NCBI GenBank assembly: GCA_026706075.1
Contig: JAPOZM010000076.1
Span: forward strand, 62,001 to 126,000
Length of the DNA: 64,000 nt
Reading direction: 5' to 3'
From: Gemmatimonadaceae bacterium
GTDB lineage: Bacteria > Latescibacterota > UBA2968 > UBA8231
This document shows positions 8,605 through 17,700 of this stretch, one piece after another; position 1 is the first letter of the stretch, and each line of letters begins with the position of its first letter. Below the pieces are notes generated by a model. The model did no database searches, had not been told where the DNA came from, and saw nothing but the letters and a program-made list of their open reading frames with translations. The position numbers were made by a program, and so were the translations under genes.

Positions 8605-9963
8605 TCAGCGACCGGCGGGACCCGCCCCGGCCGATCCTTGCCGGTCGGCCAGGCGGCGGAGGGCGCGGTGGCCGATGTCCCGGCGGTAGTACGCGCCTTC
8701 GAAGGAGACCTCCCCCACCGATTGGTAGGCCGAGGCCACGGCGGCGGGCAGGTCGTCGGCGAGGGCGGTCATGGCGAGGACCCGTCCCCCCGCCGTCACC
8801 AGGGCCCCGTCCTCCACCGCCGTGCCCGCGTGAAAGGGGAGGATGTCCTCGGAGCCGGCCAGGGACTCCAGGCCGGAGATCGGCTGGCCGGTCTCGTACT
8901 GTCCCGGGTAGCCCGCCGACGCCATGATCACGCAGGCTGCCGCCCGCTCGGCGTCGAGCTCCACCGGTCCCGCTGCGGAAAGATCCCCCCGGGCGGCGGC
9001 GGCCAGCAGCACGGCCAGGTCCGAACGCAGGAGAGGGAGAACCACCTGGGCCTCGGGATCGCCGAAGCGGCTGTTGAACTCGACGACCTTCGGCCCCTCG
9101 GCGGTGATCATCAGTCCGCAGTAGAGGGCGCCCCGGTACGGGGTGCCGCGGCGCCGCATCTCGGCCAGCACCGGCTCGATGATCTCGCGCGAGACCCGGT
9201 CCACCATGGGCGGGGTGAGGACGGGGGCCGGCGCGTACGCTCCCATGCCGCCCGTGTTGGGACCCGTGTCTCCTTCACCGATCGGCTTGTGGTCCTGGGC
9301 GGGCACCAGGTTGACGTAGCCCTTACCGTCACAGATGGCGAACAACGACGCCTCCTCGCCCTCCATGAAGTCCTCCACGACGACTTCGGCCCCCGAGTCT
9401 CCGAACCGGCGCCGGTCGACGATGTCGGTCACGGCTTCCACCGCCTCCTCCTCGGTGGCGCAGACGACGGCGCCCTTGCCGGCGGCCAGACCGGAGGCCT
9501 TGACCACGATCGGCGCCCCCCGGGACCGGATGTAGGCGCTGGCGTCGGCGCTGGCGGTGAAGCTGCGGTGGGCGGCGGTGGGCACGCCGATGGAGGCCAT
9601 CAGCCCTTTCGAGAAACTCTTGCTGCTCTCGATGCGGGCGGCCGCCTCGGTGGGACCGAAGGCCAGCAGTCCCGAGGCCGCGAAGCGGTCGACGAAACCC
9701 GCCGCCAAGGCGGCGTCGGGCCCGACCACGGTGAGATCGATCCCCATCTCGGCGGAGAAGCCCGCCAGGCGGTCGATCTCACCCTCGAGACGAGGCCGCT
9801 CCACCAGGTCGAGGTCGACCCGGAAGCCGGGGAGGCACTCGGCCACCTGCGCCATCCCCGGAGAGCCGGGAGCCGCCCAGAGCCGCCGGACCTCGGGCGA
9901 CTGGGCCAGCTTCCAGGCGAGGGCGTGCTCCCGCCCCCCCTTGCCGACGACCAGAACCTTCAT
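8605..9963 (-). CDS. purD: Phosphoribosylamine-glycine ligase
   Basis: ATP-dependent ligation of glycine to phosphoribosylamine, the second step of de novo purine synthesis. The 452 residues show the family hallmarks: MKVLVVGKGGREHAL at the start, the ATP-grasp motif VVKASGLAAGKGAVV, the signature QDHKPIGEGDTGPNTGGMGAY, and NSRFGDPEAQ near the end of the grasp domain. An AAGGAGG ribosome-binding site lies 7 nt upstream of the ATG. It follows era on the same strand with about 60 nt between them. Confidence 0.97.
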   Translation of the reverse strand: MKVLVVGKGGREHALAWKLAQSPEVRRLWAAPGSPGMAQVAECLPGFRVDLDLVERPRLEGEIDRLAGFSAEMGIDLTVVGPDAALAAGFVDRFAASGLLAFGPTEAAARIESSKSFSKGLMASIGVPTAAHRSFTASADASAYIRSRGAPIVVKASGLAAGKGAVVCATEEEAVEAVTDIVDRRRFGDSGAEVVVEDFMEGEEASLFAICDGKGYVNLVPAQDHKPIGEGDTGPNTGGMGAYAPAPVLTPPMVDRVSREIIEPVLAEMRRRGTPYRGALYCGLMITAEGPKVVEFNSRFGDPEAQVVLPLLRSDLAVLLAAAARGDLSAAGPVELDAERAAACVIMASAGYPGQYETGQPISGLESLAGSEDILPFHAGTAVEDGALVTAGGRVLAMTALADDLPAAVASAYQSVGEVSFEGAYYRRDIGHRALRRLADRQGSAGAGPAGR

Positions 9964-10022
9964 CGAGTAGACCTCCTTCCGGGCGGGGCCCGGCGCGGTC
10001 AGGCCGCGGCCCCGGAGGGCGA

Positions 10023-10910
10023 TCAGAGGTAGCCGAACTCCTTCAGGTCCTTCTCTCGCCGGCGCCAGTCGGGGCGCACCTTGACTCGCAACTCGAGGAA
10101 GACGGGACCATCGACCAATTCCTCGATGCTCTCGCGCGCTCCCGTGCCGATGGTGCGCAGCCGTGTTCCCTTGCGGCCGATGACGATGCCCTTCTGGCTC
10201 TCGCGCTCGACGAACAGGGTGGCGAGAAGGTAGGTCTTGCGTCCGTGTTCCGCATCGGGCTCGCGGAACTCCTCCACCCGCACCTGGATCGAGTACGGAA
10301 GCTCGTCGGCGAGCTGCTCGAAGGCGGCCTCGCGGATCAACTCGGCGGCGAAGAATCGCTCCGGCTGCTCGGCGATCCGGTCCGCCGGGTACATCGCCGG
10401 CCCAGGCGGCAGCAGCTCCTCGAGACGGGACAGCAGAAAGGCGACGTTGGTGCCGGTGAGGGCGGAGACCGGCAGGAGGCCGGAGAGTCCGTGGTCCCTG
10501 GAGAGGCGCGCCAGCAGCGCTTCCACCCCTTCGGGATCGATCCGGTCCACCTTGTTGAGCACGGGCAGCACCGGCTTGCGGTTGCGCCGGAGGAAGGCGT
10601 CCACGAGGCGGCCACGGTCGTCGGGCCGGGTCCCGTCGAGGAGGAGCACCACCACGTCGGCATCGGCGCAGGCCCGTTGGATCTGGCGCTCCATCGTCTC
10701 GTGGAGGCGGTACCTGGCCTCGAGCAGGCCCGGTGTGTCGAGGAGGACGACCTGACTCGCGGGACGGGTGAGGATGCCGAGGATTCGGCCCCGCGTCGTC
10801 TGGGGCCGCGCCGTGACGATGGACAGGCGCTGGCCGAGGAGGGCGTTGAAGAGGGTGGACTTGCCGGCGTTGGGACGGCCAACGAAGGCGACGTACCCGA
10901 AACGCGAGAT
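10023..10910 (-). CDS. era: GTPase Era, start codon not canonical
   Basis: Ras-like GTPase that binds 16S rRNA and assists 30S assembly. The G1 motif is GRPNAGKST, then DTPG (G3), NKVD (G4) and a SALTG G5-like segment. The C-terminal KH domain carries GIVIGRKGTRLRTIG, normal for Era. The region 10023-10910 encodes about 295 residues, the usual length. The start is a puzzle. No ATG, GTG or TTG lies in frame between the end of the upstream gene and the G1 motif; the nearest canonical in-frame starts are ATGs near 11144 and 11201, well inside the upstream gene. I end the feature at an ATC (10910) only because it fits the family N-terminus. Confidence 0.9.
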   Translation of the reverse strand: MSRFGYVAFVGRPNAGKSTLFNALLGQRLSIVTARPQTTRGRILGILTRPASQVVLLDTPGLLEARYRLHETMERQIQRACADADVVVLLLDGTRPDDRGRLVDAFLRRNRKPVLPVLNKVDRIDPEGVEALLARLSRDHGLSGLLPVSALTGTNVAFLLSRLEELLPPGPAMYPADRIAEQPERFFAAELIREAAFEQLADELPYSIQVRVEEFREPDAEHGRKTYLLATLFVERESQKGIVIGRKGTRLRTIGTGARESIEELVDGPVFLELRVKVRPDWRRREKDLKEFGYL

Positions 10911-10932
10911 CGGCTCGGGGGCGCCGCCGTTC

Positions 10933-11877
10933 TCAGAAGCGGACGTCGGCGGAGAGCAGATAGGTGCCCTCGAGGTCGTCGTGCTGCAGGTAGGCGAGGT
11001 CGACCTGCAGCCGGGGACGGACCCGCAGACCGACTCCGAAGGTCTGGCGCTGCTCTTCCAGACCGGCGCGCAGGGCCAGCCGCCCGGCGTCGTACTCGAT
11101 GCCGGCGTGGACCGGGGCGGTGCCGGCCTCGTCCTCGGCATCGCCCCCGGAGCGCGAGCCGATGGCCACGGAAGCCGTGCCCCCGGCGAGAGCGCGTCCA
11201 TAGGCCACCCCCAGGAGGAGGGAGGGGAGGATGCGGTCGGTGGCCCCGTCCCATAGGATGGGGGTGGTGGTGACGTCGCGGATGTTGGCGGCCAGGGTCA
11301 GGGAAGGGGCCGGGCGGTAGCGCAGGCCCAGGTCGAGGCCGCCGCCGTAGGCGGTGAGGTCGGCCACCGAGCGATGGATGAGCTTGGCGCTGGCGCCGAT
11401 GTCGAGGCGCTCGCCCAGGCGCCGGCCCCCGGAGAGGTACAGAGCGTAGTCGGCGGCCGACTCGGTGGACGAGACGAAGGGGCGGTTGTCGGGCCCCAGG
11501 GGCGCGGAAGGGTCGGGCAGGTCGGTGAAGTGGATGCCGTCGACGCCGAGGCGCAGCAGGCCGATGCCGAGGCCGTCGAAGTACGGCCCGGGGGTGACGA
11601 AGGCCACGTAGTCCTGCCGTACGAGGCCGTTGAAGCGCTCGCCGTGGGTGAAGTGGGCCTGGCGTTCGGGCGAGCCGGCGAGACCGGCGCTGTTCCAGTA
11701 GCCGGCGGTGGCCGCGTCTCCAAGGGCCACGCAGGCGCTGCCCAAGGCGAGGCCCCGGGCCCCGGCGCCGACGGCCAGGAACTCGCCGGCGTAGGCGCTG
11801 GCCCCGTGAGCCGGGGGGGCTGGCCAGGACAGGAGGGCGGCACAGAGCAGCGCCGCGCAGGGGATCCGTCGAGTCAC
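10933..11877 (-). CDS. PorV/PorQ-like (UPF0164) outer-membrane barrel protein
   Basis: Start chosen at GTG 11877, which gives a clean signal peptide (RRIPCAALLCAALLSWPAPPAHGA); a TTG at 11913 would add 12 residues with no gain. The mature protein opens with YAGEFLAVGAGARGLALGSACVALGD followed by YWNSAGLAG, the signature start of UPF0164/PorV-type barrels, and ends in a series of amphipathic strands with terminal SADVRF. In Bacteroidetes such proteins belong to, or accompany, type IX secretion. That agrees with the sorting domains encoded at 1-7.7 kb, though no other secretion component is seen here. The stop precedes the probable era start by about 20 nt. Confidence 0.75.
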   Translation of the reverse strand: MTRRIPCAALLCAALLSWPAPPAHGASAYAGEFLAVGAGARGLALGSACVALGDAATAGYWNSAGLAGSPERQAHFTHGERFNGLVRQDYVAFVTPGPYFDGLGIGLLRLGVDGIHFTDLPDPSAPLGPDNRPFVSSTESAADYALYLSGGRRLGERLDIGASAKLIHRSVADLTAYGGGLDLGLRYRPAPSLTLAANIRDVTTTPILWDGATDRILPSLLLGVAYGRALAGGTASVAIGSRSGGDAEDEAGTAPVHAGIEYDAGRLALRAGLEEQRQTFGVGLRVRPRLQVDLAYLQHDDLEGTYLLSADVRF

Positions 11878-11936
11878 GTATTCAAGTCTAGAGGTGGGGG
11901 CCGGGGACTTCAACTCGCGAGGGCCGGCCGGCTTGC

Positions 11937-13280
11937 TCAGCCGACCAGCATCAGTCTCAGGTCCATCACGTTGGTTCCGGTGGGCCCGGTGACGATGAGG
12001 TCCCCCAGAGCCTCGAAGAAGGGGTAGGAGTCGTTGCGCTCGAGGTGATCACCCGCCGACAGTCCGGCGGCGGCGGCGCGGGCCAAGGTCGTTCCGTCGG
12101 CGATGGCCCCGGCGGCATCGGTAGGCCCGTCGGTGCCGTCGGTGCCGGCGCTCATGACCGTGATCCCGGTGGTTCCCTCCAGGCCGAGGGCGGCGGCGAG
12201 AGCGAACTCCTGGTTGCGCCCGCCCTTGCCGCCGCCCCGGAGGGTGACCGTGGTCTCGCCACCGCTGATGACGCAAGCGGGGTAAGGGACGGGCTGTCCG
12301 CTGAGGACGATCTCGCCGGCGATAGCGGCGTGGACCCCGGCCGCCTCGCGGGTCTCACCCGCGATACGCGTCGACAGAACGAGGGTGCGGTAGCCGCGGT
12401 GGACCGCCTCCTCCCGCGCGGCGTCGAGGGCCAGCGAGTTGTTGCCGATCACCAGGTTGAGGGCCGCCTGCACCGACGGATCCTCGGCCCCCGGCGTCTC
12501 GGGGAGGTATCCGCCGGCGCCTCGCTCGAAGCGCGCAACCACGGACGCCGGCAGGGCTGGCCGCAGCCGGTAGCGGTCGACGAGGCGCAGGCAGTCCTCG
12601 AAGGTGGTGGGATCGGCGCAGGTTGGTCCGGAGGCGATGGTGTGCACCGGGTCGCCGATGACGTCGGAGATCATAAGAGAGACCACCCTCGCCGGCGCCG
12701 CCCGCCGGGCCAGCTGTCCGCCCTTGACCTCCGACAGGTGCTTTCTGACGGCGTTGAGCTCGTCGATGGTGGCCCCACAGCGCAGCAGAGCGTCGGTGAC
12801 GGCGACCTTCTCTTCCAGGAGGATGCCGTCGGCGGGCGCCGGCATCAGCGCCGATCCCCCGCCCGAGAACAGGCACAGGACCAGGTCGTCGGGGCCGAGG
12901 CCGTCGACGAGCCGAAGCATGCGCCGCGTCCCCTCCACCCCGGCGTCGTCGGGCAGGGGGTGGCCGCACTCTACCGTGAGGATGGTCGCCAGGCTCAGGC
13001 GGTGGCCGTACTTGGTGTTGATGGAGCCGGCCGTGAGGCGGGGCCCGAGGACGGCCTCGGCGGCCGCTGCCATGGCCGGTGTGGCCTTGCCCGCCCCCAC
13101 GACGACGATCCGGGAATCGTGGGCAAGGGGCAGCCGGTGGTCGCCGGCGACCAGACCCGTTCCCTGCAGGGAGAGAGCGCGGCCGACCAACTCCCCCGGC
13201 TCTACGGCGGCGATGGCGGCGCGGAGAATTGCCAGGGCGTCGCCACGGTGGCGGGCGGCGACCTCCTCCGGCCGCCTCAT
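11937..13280 (-). CDS. Glycerate 2-kinase (DUF4147/MOFRL family)
   Basis: Phosphorylates D-glycerate to 2-phosphoglycerate. The 447 residues contain the N-terminal DUF4147 landmarks VVVGAGKATPAMA, LFSGGGSALMPAP, KHLSEVKGGQLA and SDVIGDPVHTIASGPT, and the C-terminal MOFRL signature GGETTVTLRGGGKGGRNQE with TDGTDGPTDAAGA. It starts only 7 nt after the lexA stop, so it is probably read from the SOS-controlled lexA promoter. Glycerate could come from sugar-acid catabolism like that suggested at 36-48 kb, but that link is speculative. Confidence 0.92.
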   Translation of the reverse strand: MRRPEEVAARHRGDALAILRAAIAAVEPGELVGRALSLQGTGLVAGDHRLPLAHDSRIVVVGAGKATPAMAAAAEAVLGPRLTAGSINTKYGHRLSLATILTVECGHPLPDDAGVEGTRRMLRLVDGLGPDDLVLCLFSGGGSALMPAPADGILLEEKVAVTDALLRCGATIDELNAVRKHLSEVKGGQLARRAAPARVVSLMISDVIGDPVHTIASGPTCADPTTFEDCLRLVDRYRLRPALPASVVARFERGAGGYLPETPGAEDPSVQAALNLVIGNNSLALDAAREEAVHRGYRTLVLSTRIAGETREAAGVHAAIAGEIVLSGQPVPYPACVISGGETTVTLRGGGKGGRNQEFALAAALGLEGTTGITVMSAGTDGTDGPTDAAGAIADGTTLARAAAAGLSAGDHLERNDSYPFFEALGDLIVTGPTGTNVMDLRLMLVG

Positions 13281-13287
13281 GGATGGG

Positions 13288-13914
13288 TCACATCCTTCTC
13301 ATGAGGCCGACCACCTTGCCGGCGATGCGCAGCTGGGTCCCCTCGTCTCCGGAGAGGACGATGGGTGAGTAGGCAGGGTTTTCCGGGAGCAGCCGGACGG
13401 CCCCCGCCACCGGATCGAAGCGCTTGACGGTGGCCTCGTCGTCGAGGAGAGCGACGACGATGTCGCCGCGGTCGGCCGTCTCCTGCTGGCGGGCCACGAC
13501 GATGTCGCCATCGAGGATGCCGGCGTCGGTCATGCTGTCGCCGCGCACGCGCAGGGCGAAGGCTCTGCCCGAGGCCGGCGCCAGCGACGGATCGACGTGA
13601 ATGGTGTCTTCCACGTTCTCTTCCGCCAGGATCGGGGCGCCGGCCGCGACCCGTCCGAGAACGGGAACCTGCACCGTCCCGTGCTCAGGCAGGTAGGGGC
13701 CGTCCACCAGCTCGATGCCCCGCGACAGCCGGGGATGGCGGCGGATGTGTCCCTTCTTCTCAAGGGCGGCCAGGGTAGTGCGAACACCGTTGGTGGAGCT
13801 GATGCCGAACTGGTCCATGATCTCGCGGATCGTGGGCGGGGCCCCTCGCCTGCGGATGATGCCGGCGATGAAGTCGAAGATCGCCTGCTGGCGCTGGGTC
13901 AGTTGCTTGGCCAT
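13288..13914 (-). CDS. lexA: SOS repressor LexA
   Basis: Repressor and RecA-stimulated self-cleaving protease of the DNA-damage response. 208 residues: N-terminal winged helix (LTQRQQAIFDFI, PTIREIMDQFG), Ala91-Gly92 cleavage site in RVAAGAP, catalytic Ser127 in GDSMTDAG and Lys164 in TVKRF. All essential residues are present. The upstream promoter carries a perfect SOS box (see 13981-14009), so autoregulation is expected. It is followed within 7 nt by the glycerate kinase gene. Confidence 0.97.
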   Translation of the reverse strand: MAKQLTQRQQAIFDFIAGIIRRRGAPPTIREIMDQFGISSTNGVRTTLAALEKKGHIRRHPRLSRGIELVDGPYLPEHGTVQVPVLGRVAAGAPILAEENVEDTIHVDPSLAPASGRAFALRVRGDSMTDAGILDGDIVVARQQETADRGDIVVALLDDEATVKRFDPVAGAVRLLPENPAYSPIVLSGDEGTQLRIAGKVVGLMRRM

Positions 13915-13980
13915 GGCCTGGCCTCCTCTCTCTCCGTGATGTCGGGCGCGCGTCCCGATCCAGGCTGCCGAATCGCGTCA

Positions 13981-14009
13981 ACAATACTGAACATTCGTTC
14001 ATTTGTCAA
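13981..14009 (-). promoter_or_regulatory. lexA promoter with SOS (Cheo-type) box
   Basis: Read on the minus strand: TTGACA (14009-14004), a 17-nt spacer, then TATTGT (13986-13981), a near-consensus sigma-70 promoter. The spacer contains a perfect GAAC-N4-GTTC palindrome at 13989-14000, the LexA box of Firmicutes/Actinobacteria type rather than the CTGT-N8-ACAG box of enterobacteria. Binding there would block RNA polymerase, the standard autoregulation of lexA. Confidence 0.88.
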
Positions 14010-14058
14010 TGCGCAGACGCTAGGCTTCAGCCAGGAAGAAAGGCGCCCTGGACCCTGG

Positions 14059-14087
14059 TTGACAAAGTCCACCCTAGTCTCTACCGT
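14059..14087 (+). promoter_or_regulatory. Candidate promoter for the 14157 gene
   Basis: TTGACA at 14059-14064, a 17-nt spacer and TACCGT at 14082-14087, pointing away from lexA. The -35 is perfect and the -10 keeps TAnnnT. It lies 70 nt upstream of the start of the hypothetical gene and would also serve the fibronectin lipoprotein that follows. Confidence 0.5.
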
Positions 14088-14156
14088 AGTCTTCGCAACC
14101 TAACGTAAGTCCACAAGTTTCATGGAGTTGGCGCATTCCTTGGCGCCTTCACGGTC

Positions 14157-14690
14157 GTGCAGATGACCCTGATTCCCCGCGGTGCTTCCATCCTTTCTCG
14201 CACCCTGACGGGGTGCATCGCCCTCGGCCTGCTGCCCCTGGCAGTTGCCGCGGCCCCCAACGCGGCGCCGCCCCCGGGGTCCGTAGCCGCCGTGGAGCGG
14301 CCGGCCATGCAGGGCTCCGAGGCCGACGGGTCCGGGTCGCTTATCACGTTTCGCCGAGCCCTCGGCCTGGCTTTTCTCGCGGGCGGCGCCGCCCTCACCG
14401 CCCGGGGATTCGACTACAAGGACGAGGCCGACGCCTTCTACGAGGCCTATAGGGCCGCCGACAACCAGGCGGAGATCCAGAAGCTCTACCAGCGCACCAC
14501 CAACCGGGACGTGAAGAGTCAAGTCAGCTGGGCACTGGCCGCGGCCTGCGGCGCAACCGGCCTGCGTCTCCTGTTCACCGGCGGCGGCGAGTTCCGCGGC
14601 GCCGCCTCGGCGGGCAGTCCTTCCCTCTCCCTGGTACCGGTCGCGGCGCCCCGGATACTCGGGCTCCGGCTGCAGCGCCGCTTCCACTGA
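14157..14690 (+). CDS. Hypothetical exported protein
   Basis: 177 residues from GTG 14157 (an ATG two codons later is equally possible; no ribosome-binding site decides). It has a signal peptide (LTGCIALGLLPLAVAAAP) and a hydrophobic helix GLAFLAGGAALTA. A short helical segment rich in Asp/Glu/Tyr (DEADAFYEAYRAAD) follows, then a second hydrophobic stretch VSWALAAACGATGLRLLF. The layout loosely resembles the DUF5683-like pair at 4557-6109 but lacks their IPGWGQ motif. It is followed 19 nt later by the fibronectin lipoprotein and is probably co-transcribed. Function unknown. Confidence 0.6.
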   Translation: MQMTLIPRGASILSRTLTGCIALGLLPLAVAAAPNAAPPPGSVAAVERPAMQGSEADGSGSLITFRRALGLAFLAGGAALTARGFDYKDEADAFYEAYRAADNQAEIQKLYQRTTNRDVKSQVSWALAAACGATGLRLLFTGGGEFRGAASAGSPSLSLVPVAAPRILGLRLQRRFH

Positions 14691-14709
14691 TCCGGGGGAA
14701 GCCCCTGCC

Positions 14710-17700
14710 ATGAAGAGCATCGCCGCCGGCGCCCTGCTGCTCGCCATCCTCGCCGTGGGCTGCGACCGCGACCGCAGCAACCCCCTCGACCCCCAGGCCG
14801 ACCTGGTCCAGGGCCGGCCGGCTACCCCGGCGGAGCTCTCGGCCCGGGGAGAGATCGGACTTATCCGCCTGGTCTGGCAGCCGGTGACCGACCCGGATCT
14901 GGCAGGTTACGCCGTCCTGCGCTCCGACCGCTCCAATGGCACCTTCACCTTCGTCTCCGGAGAGGGCGATTCGACGGCGGGGATCACCACCGGCAAGACC
15001 ACCTTCGACGACACCATCCGGGGCGAGATCAACACCTTCTTCTACCGGGTGGCGGCCGTCGACACCAGCGGTCTTCGCAGCGAGTTGTCGGGTTTCGTGG
15101 GGGCGACGTCTCTGGCGGACGAGCGGGCGCCGGACTCGCCTCATTCGATCTCGGCGGTGGCGTCGGAGACGCCGGGGGAGGTGGTGGTTCGCTGGAGCGC
15201 CCCGGAGACGGACGCGGGGGGCTCGGCGTTGTCGGGTCTTTCGGGGTACGTGGTGCTTCGCTCGGAGGGCACGGGGGGCTCGGTGGCGCTGGACACGCTG
15301 TCGCGGGATGAGCGGGCGTATCGGGACACGGGTCTGAAGAGCCGGACGACGTATTCGTACAGCGTGGTGGCGTTCGACGGATCGGGGAACACGAGCCGGG
15401 CGAGCGCCTCGGTGTCGGTGACGACGTCGGGTTTGCCGTCCCCGTCGGGCTTGCGGGCGGACTCGGGGATCGGTCGGATCGAGTTGAGCTGGACGGCGGT
15501 GGGGGAGCCGTCGCTGGCCGGCTACGACGTGTATCGCTCGTCGACGTCGGACGGGGAGTATCGTCGTTTGGCGGGGGCGGAGAACACGTCGTTCACGACG
15601 GGTTTGACGAGCTACGTGGACAGCAACCTGTCGGGGGGCCAGCGGTATTACTACAAGGTGCGCTCGGTGGGCTCGGACGGGGTGGGGAGCGAGTTGTCGG
15701 GCTTTGTGGGGGCGACGTCTCTGGCGGACGAGCGGGCGCCGGACTCGCCTCATTCGATCTCGGCGGTGGCGTCGGAGACGCCGGGGGAGGTGGTGGTTCG
15801 CTGGAGCGCCCCGGAGACGGACGCGGGGGGCTCGGCGTTGTCGGGTCTTTCGGGGTACGTGGTGCTTCGCTCGGAGGGCACGGGGGGCTCGGTGGCGCTG
15901 GACACGCTGTCGCGGGATGAGCGGGCGTATCGGGACACGGGTCTGAAGAGCCGGACGACGTATTCGTACAGCGTGGTGGCGTTCGACGGATCGGGGAACA
16001 CGAGCCGGGCGAGCGCCTCGGTGTCGGTGACGACGTCGGGTTTGCCGTCCCCGTCGGGCTTGCGGGCGGACTCGGGGATCGGTCGGATCGAGTTGAGCTG
16101 GACGGCGGTGGGGGAGCCGTCGCTGGCCGGCTACGACGTGTATCGCTCGTCGACGTCGGACGGGGAGTATCGTCGTTTGGCGGGGGCGGAGAACACGTCG
16201 TTCACGACGGGTTTGACGAGCTACGTGGACAGCAACCTGTCGGGGGGCCAGCGGTATTACTACAAGGTGCGCTCGGTGGGCTCGGACGGGGTGGGGAGCG
16301 AGTTGTCGGGCTTTGTGGGGGCGACGTCGCTGGCCGACGACCGCGCGCCGGGGGCGCCCCGGAGTGTGGAAGCCGAGCCGGTCCCCTCGGATCCTTCGCG
16401 GATCACCCTGCGCTGGACCGCGCCCTCCCACGACGCGGACGGGGGCCCACTGACCGGCCTGTCGGGGTTCATTCTGCTCCGCGCCGAAGGGGAGGGCTCC
16501 TTCGTGCGCTCGGCCGCTCTTGGCTCGGACGATCGCCGCTTCGAAGATTCCGGGCTGACCGGGCTCACGACCTACCGCTATGCCTTGATCGCGGTCGACG
16601 GCGCCGGCAACGAGAGCGTCCCGTCCGCCGCCGTCCGGGTGACCACGACGGGAGTCCCGGCTCCGGCGAATGTGGCGGTCGAGGACGGCATCGGCCGCAT
16701 CGAGTTGAGCTGGGGGCCGGTGGACCATGGCGACCTTCTCGGATACAACGTGTACCGGGCGGCTCGCCCGGACGAGCCCTTCTCGCGCCTGGAGGGAGAC
16801 GGCGGAGAGGCGTTCAGCACGGGCCGCACCACCTTCGTCGACTCCAGTCTCGGTGCCGGTGAGTTGGTCTACTACAGGGTCACGGCCGTCACCGCGCAGT
16901 TCGAGGGCGAGCCCTCGGTGATCGTCACCGGCACTGCGGGGGCCGACGATGTGGCTCCGGACACCCCCACCGGCCTCGTGGCCATCGCCGACGAAGACCG
17001 GGCCGAGGTGTCCCTTCGCTGGAGCAGGCCTCGCACCGACCTTGGGGGCGGCGATCTGACGGGATTGAGCAGCTTCATCGTCTACCGGTCCGAGGATGGT
17101 CCGGAGGCCCTGACCGCGGTCGATACCGTCGATGCCAGATCGATCACCTTCACGGATACCGGGCTCGAGCCGGCGACGATCTACTACTACTCCGTCAGCG
17201 CAGCCGACGGCTCCGGCAACGTCAGTCCTCGCGCCGCCGCCGTGCCGGCCACCACCCCGGGGATCGCCTCACCGGCCGCGGTCTCCGCCACCGGCGAGGT
17301 GAGCCGTGTCGTCCTCACCTGGAGTCCCAGCGACGACGACGAGCTGCTCGGCTACAACATCTATCGCTCCCGCCGGCCCGACGAGGGGTATGCGCGTCTC
17401 GCCGGCGCCGAGGGCACGCCCTTCACCACCGGCCAGACGAGCTACATCGACTCCAACCTGACGAGCGGACTGGTCCTCTACTACCGTGTCACCGTGGTGA
17501 CGTCCTCCGGAGAGAGCGCGCCCTCCGCCTTCAGCGGCGCCACCGTCCTGCTGGATGTCCAGGCGCCGGAAGCGCCCTCCCAGGTCACGGGGCGGCCGGT
17601 GCCGGAGCATCCCGACGAGCTCGAGCTGTCCTGGCGGCCCCCGAGGCGCGACGAGGACGGGAGCAGGCTCACCGGCGTGAGTGGCTACATCATCTATCGC

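Noticed and set aside
14575-16728. A 717-codon open frame on the minus strand opposite the fibronectin gene
   Set aside because: It is a shadow produced by the G-ended codons of the repeat; its Arg/His/Pro-rich product resembles no protein and the plus strand encodes clear domains.
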